From contig JAEINU010000004.1 in assembly GCA_016342685.1 (NCBI GenBank), positions 124,001 to 188,000 of the forward strand: a DNA stretch of 64,000 nt, read 5' to 3'. This document shows, in pieces, positions 63,917 to 64,000 of the stretch. Under the pieces are notes generated by a model, which was given only the letters and a program-made list of their open reading frames with translations, had not been told where the DNA came from and did no database searches. Source of the stretch: Bacteroidales bacterium (lineage in GTDB: Bacteria > Bacteroidota > Bacteroidia > Bacteroidales > UBA12077). Both the position numbers and the translations under genes were made by a program. The stretch's first letter is position 1; each line of letters begins with the position of its first letter.

Positions 63917-64000
63917 TTGAGTCAGATAAAAAAACTAGCAGGACAGACTGTTGTGTATGGTTTAAGTACTATGTTGGGAAGGTTTTTAAACTATCTTCTT
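63917..64000 (+). CDS. Polysaccharide flippase family protein, 5' end (partial)
   Basis: The first 28 codons of a gene that runs off the window. The peptide SQIKKLAGQTVVYGLSTMLG followed by RFLNYLL is the standard N-terminus of Bacteroidota oligosaccharide flippases (Wzx/MVF superfamily), with the first amphipathic segment and first membrane helix. The start is TTG at 63917. A second polysaccharide locus may begin here. Confidence 0.75.
   Translation, partial: MSQIKKLAGQTVVYGLSTMLGRFLNYLL

Noticed and set aside
1-64000. Search for tRNA, rRNA, transposase and integrase genes
   Set aside because: None seen by eye on either strand; short or unusual RNA genes cannot be excluded without a covariance-model search.

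Overview
The window looks like a chromosomal segment of a low-GC Bacteroidota bacterium, probably a marine or anoxic Bacteroidales/Marinilabiliales relative (Marinifilaceae-like at a guess). The reasons are a UpxY-type NusG paralogue at the head of a capsule locus, promoters of the Bacteroidota type (TTTG ... TAnnTTTG), lack of purine-rich Shine-Dalgarno sequences, Rrf2 and Crp regulators of the Bacteroidota style, and a TolC/adaptor/RND operon. The genus is not determined. I see no tRNA, rRNA, CRISPR array or transposase.

Positions 104-32380 form one capsule or exopolysaccharide locus, all on the + strand. It holds a UpxY antiterminator, a Wza-like export lipoprotein, a DUF2061-APS kinase fusion, gmd and fcl (GDP-L-fucose), a Wzc-like co-polymerase/kinase, a Wzx flippase, a MurA/MurB paralogue pair, several glycosyltransferases, an acetyltransferase, a Wzy-like polymerase, an alkaline-phosphatase-superfamily enzyme, a nucleotidyltransferase-like protein, an asparagine-synthase-like enzyme, an ATP-grasp ligase, a phosphatidylserine-decarboxylase homologue, a WecG/TagA transferase, uridine kinase, a NodB-like deacetylase, an initiating sugar-phosphate transferase and the Wzi outer-membrane protein. 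Together they could make a fucose-containing polymer that may also carry lactyl (muramic-type), amide and acyl decorations; the polymer structure is inference.

The locus is broken into modules by dense palindromic repeats (about 50 copies counted by eye) at 714-885, 1812-3005, 5966-6250, 26488-26830, 27905-28430, 30060-30690 and 32400-32815, with one isolated pair at 61783-61850. Their stems change in a compensatory way. One stretch is an exact 166-bp tandem array, and in it a small GIY-YIG nuclease gene (2461-2769) sits in the slot that is a short spacer in the other units, with its stop codon inside a repeat. The repeats also nest in each other and lie beside duplicated tails of host genes (deacetylase, sugar transferase). 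This nuclease-repeat pairing is the best candidate for a poorly described mobile system in the window.

Positions 32859-40577 hold a quinone-reductase-like flavoprotein divergent from a TetR-TolC-adaptor-RND efflux operon. Positions 40719-43857 hold a multi-PAS hybrid histidine kinase and a LapA-like membrane protein, followed by a rhodanese (-) and a glycosyltransferase (+). Positions 45638-54335 form a tight minus-strand operon: a 1384-residue fusion of a glycosyltransferase and a phosphodiester glycosidase, hemW, a six-PAS histidine kinase and a receiver-only response regulator.

Positions 54425-63741 are mostly housekeeping: VanZ-like protein, Rrf2 regulator, rpiB, nadA, a MORN-repeat protein, ruvB, a cupin, a Crp/Fnr regulator, OsmC, pheS and a lipoprotein cyclophilin. 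At the right edge (63917-64000) another flippase gene begins, so a second polysaccharide locus may follow.
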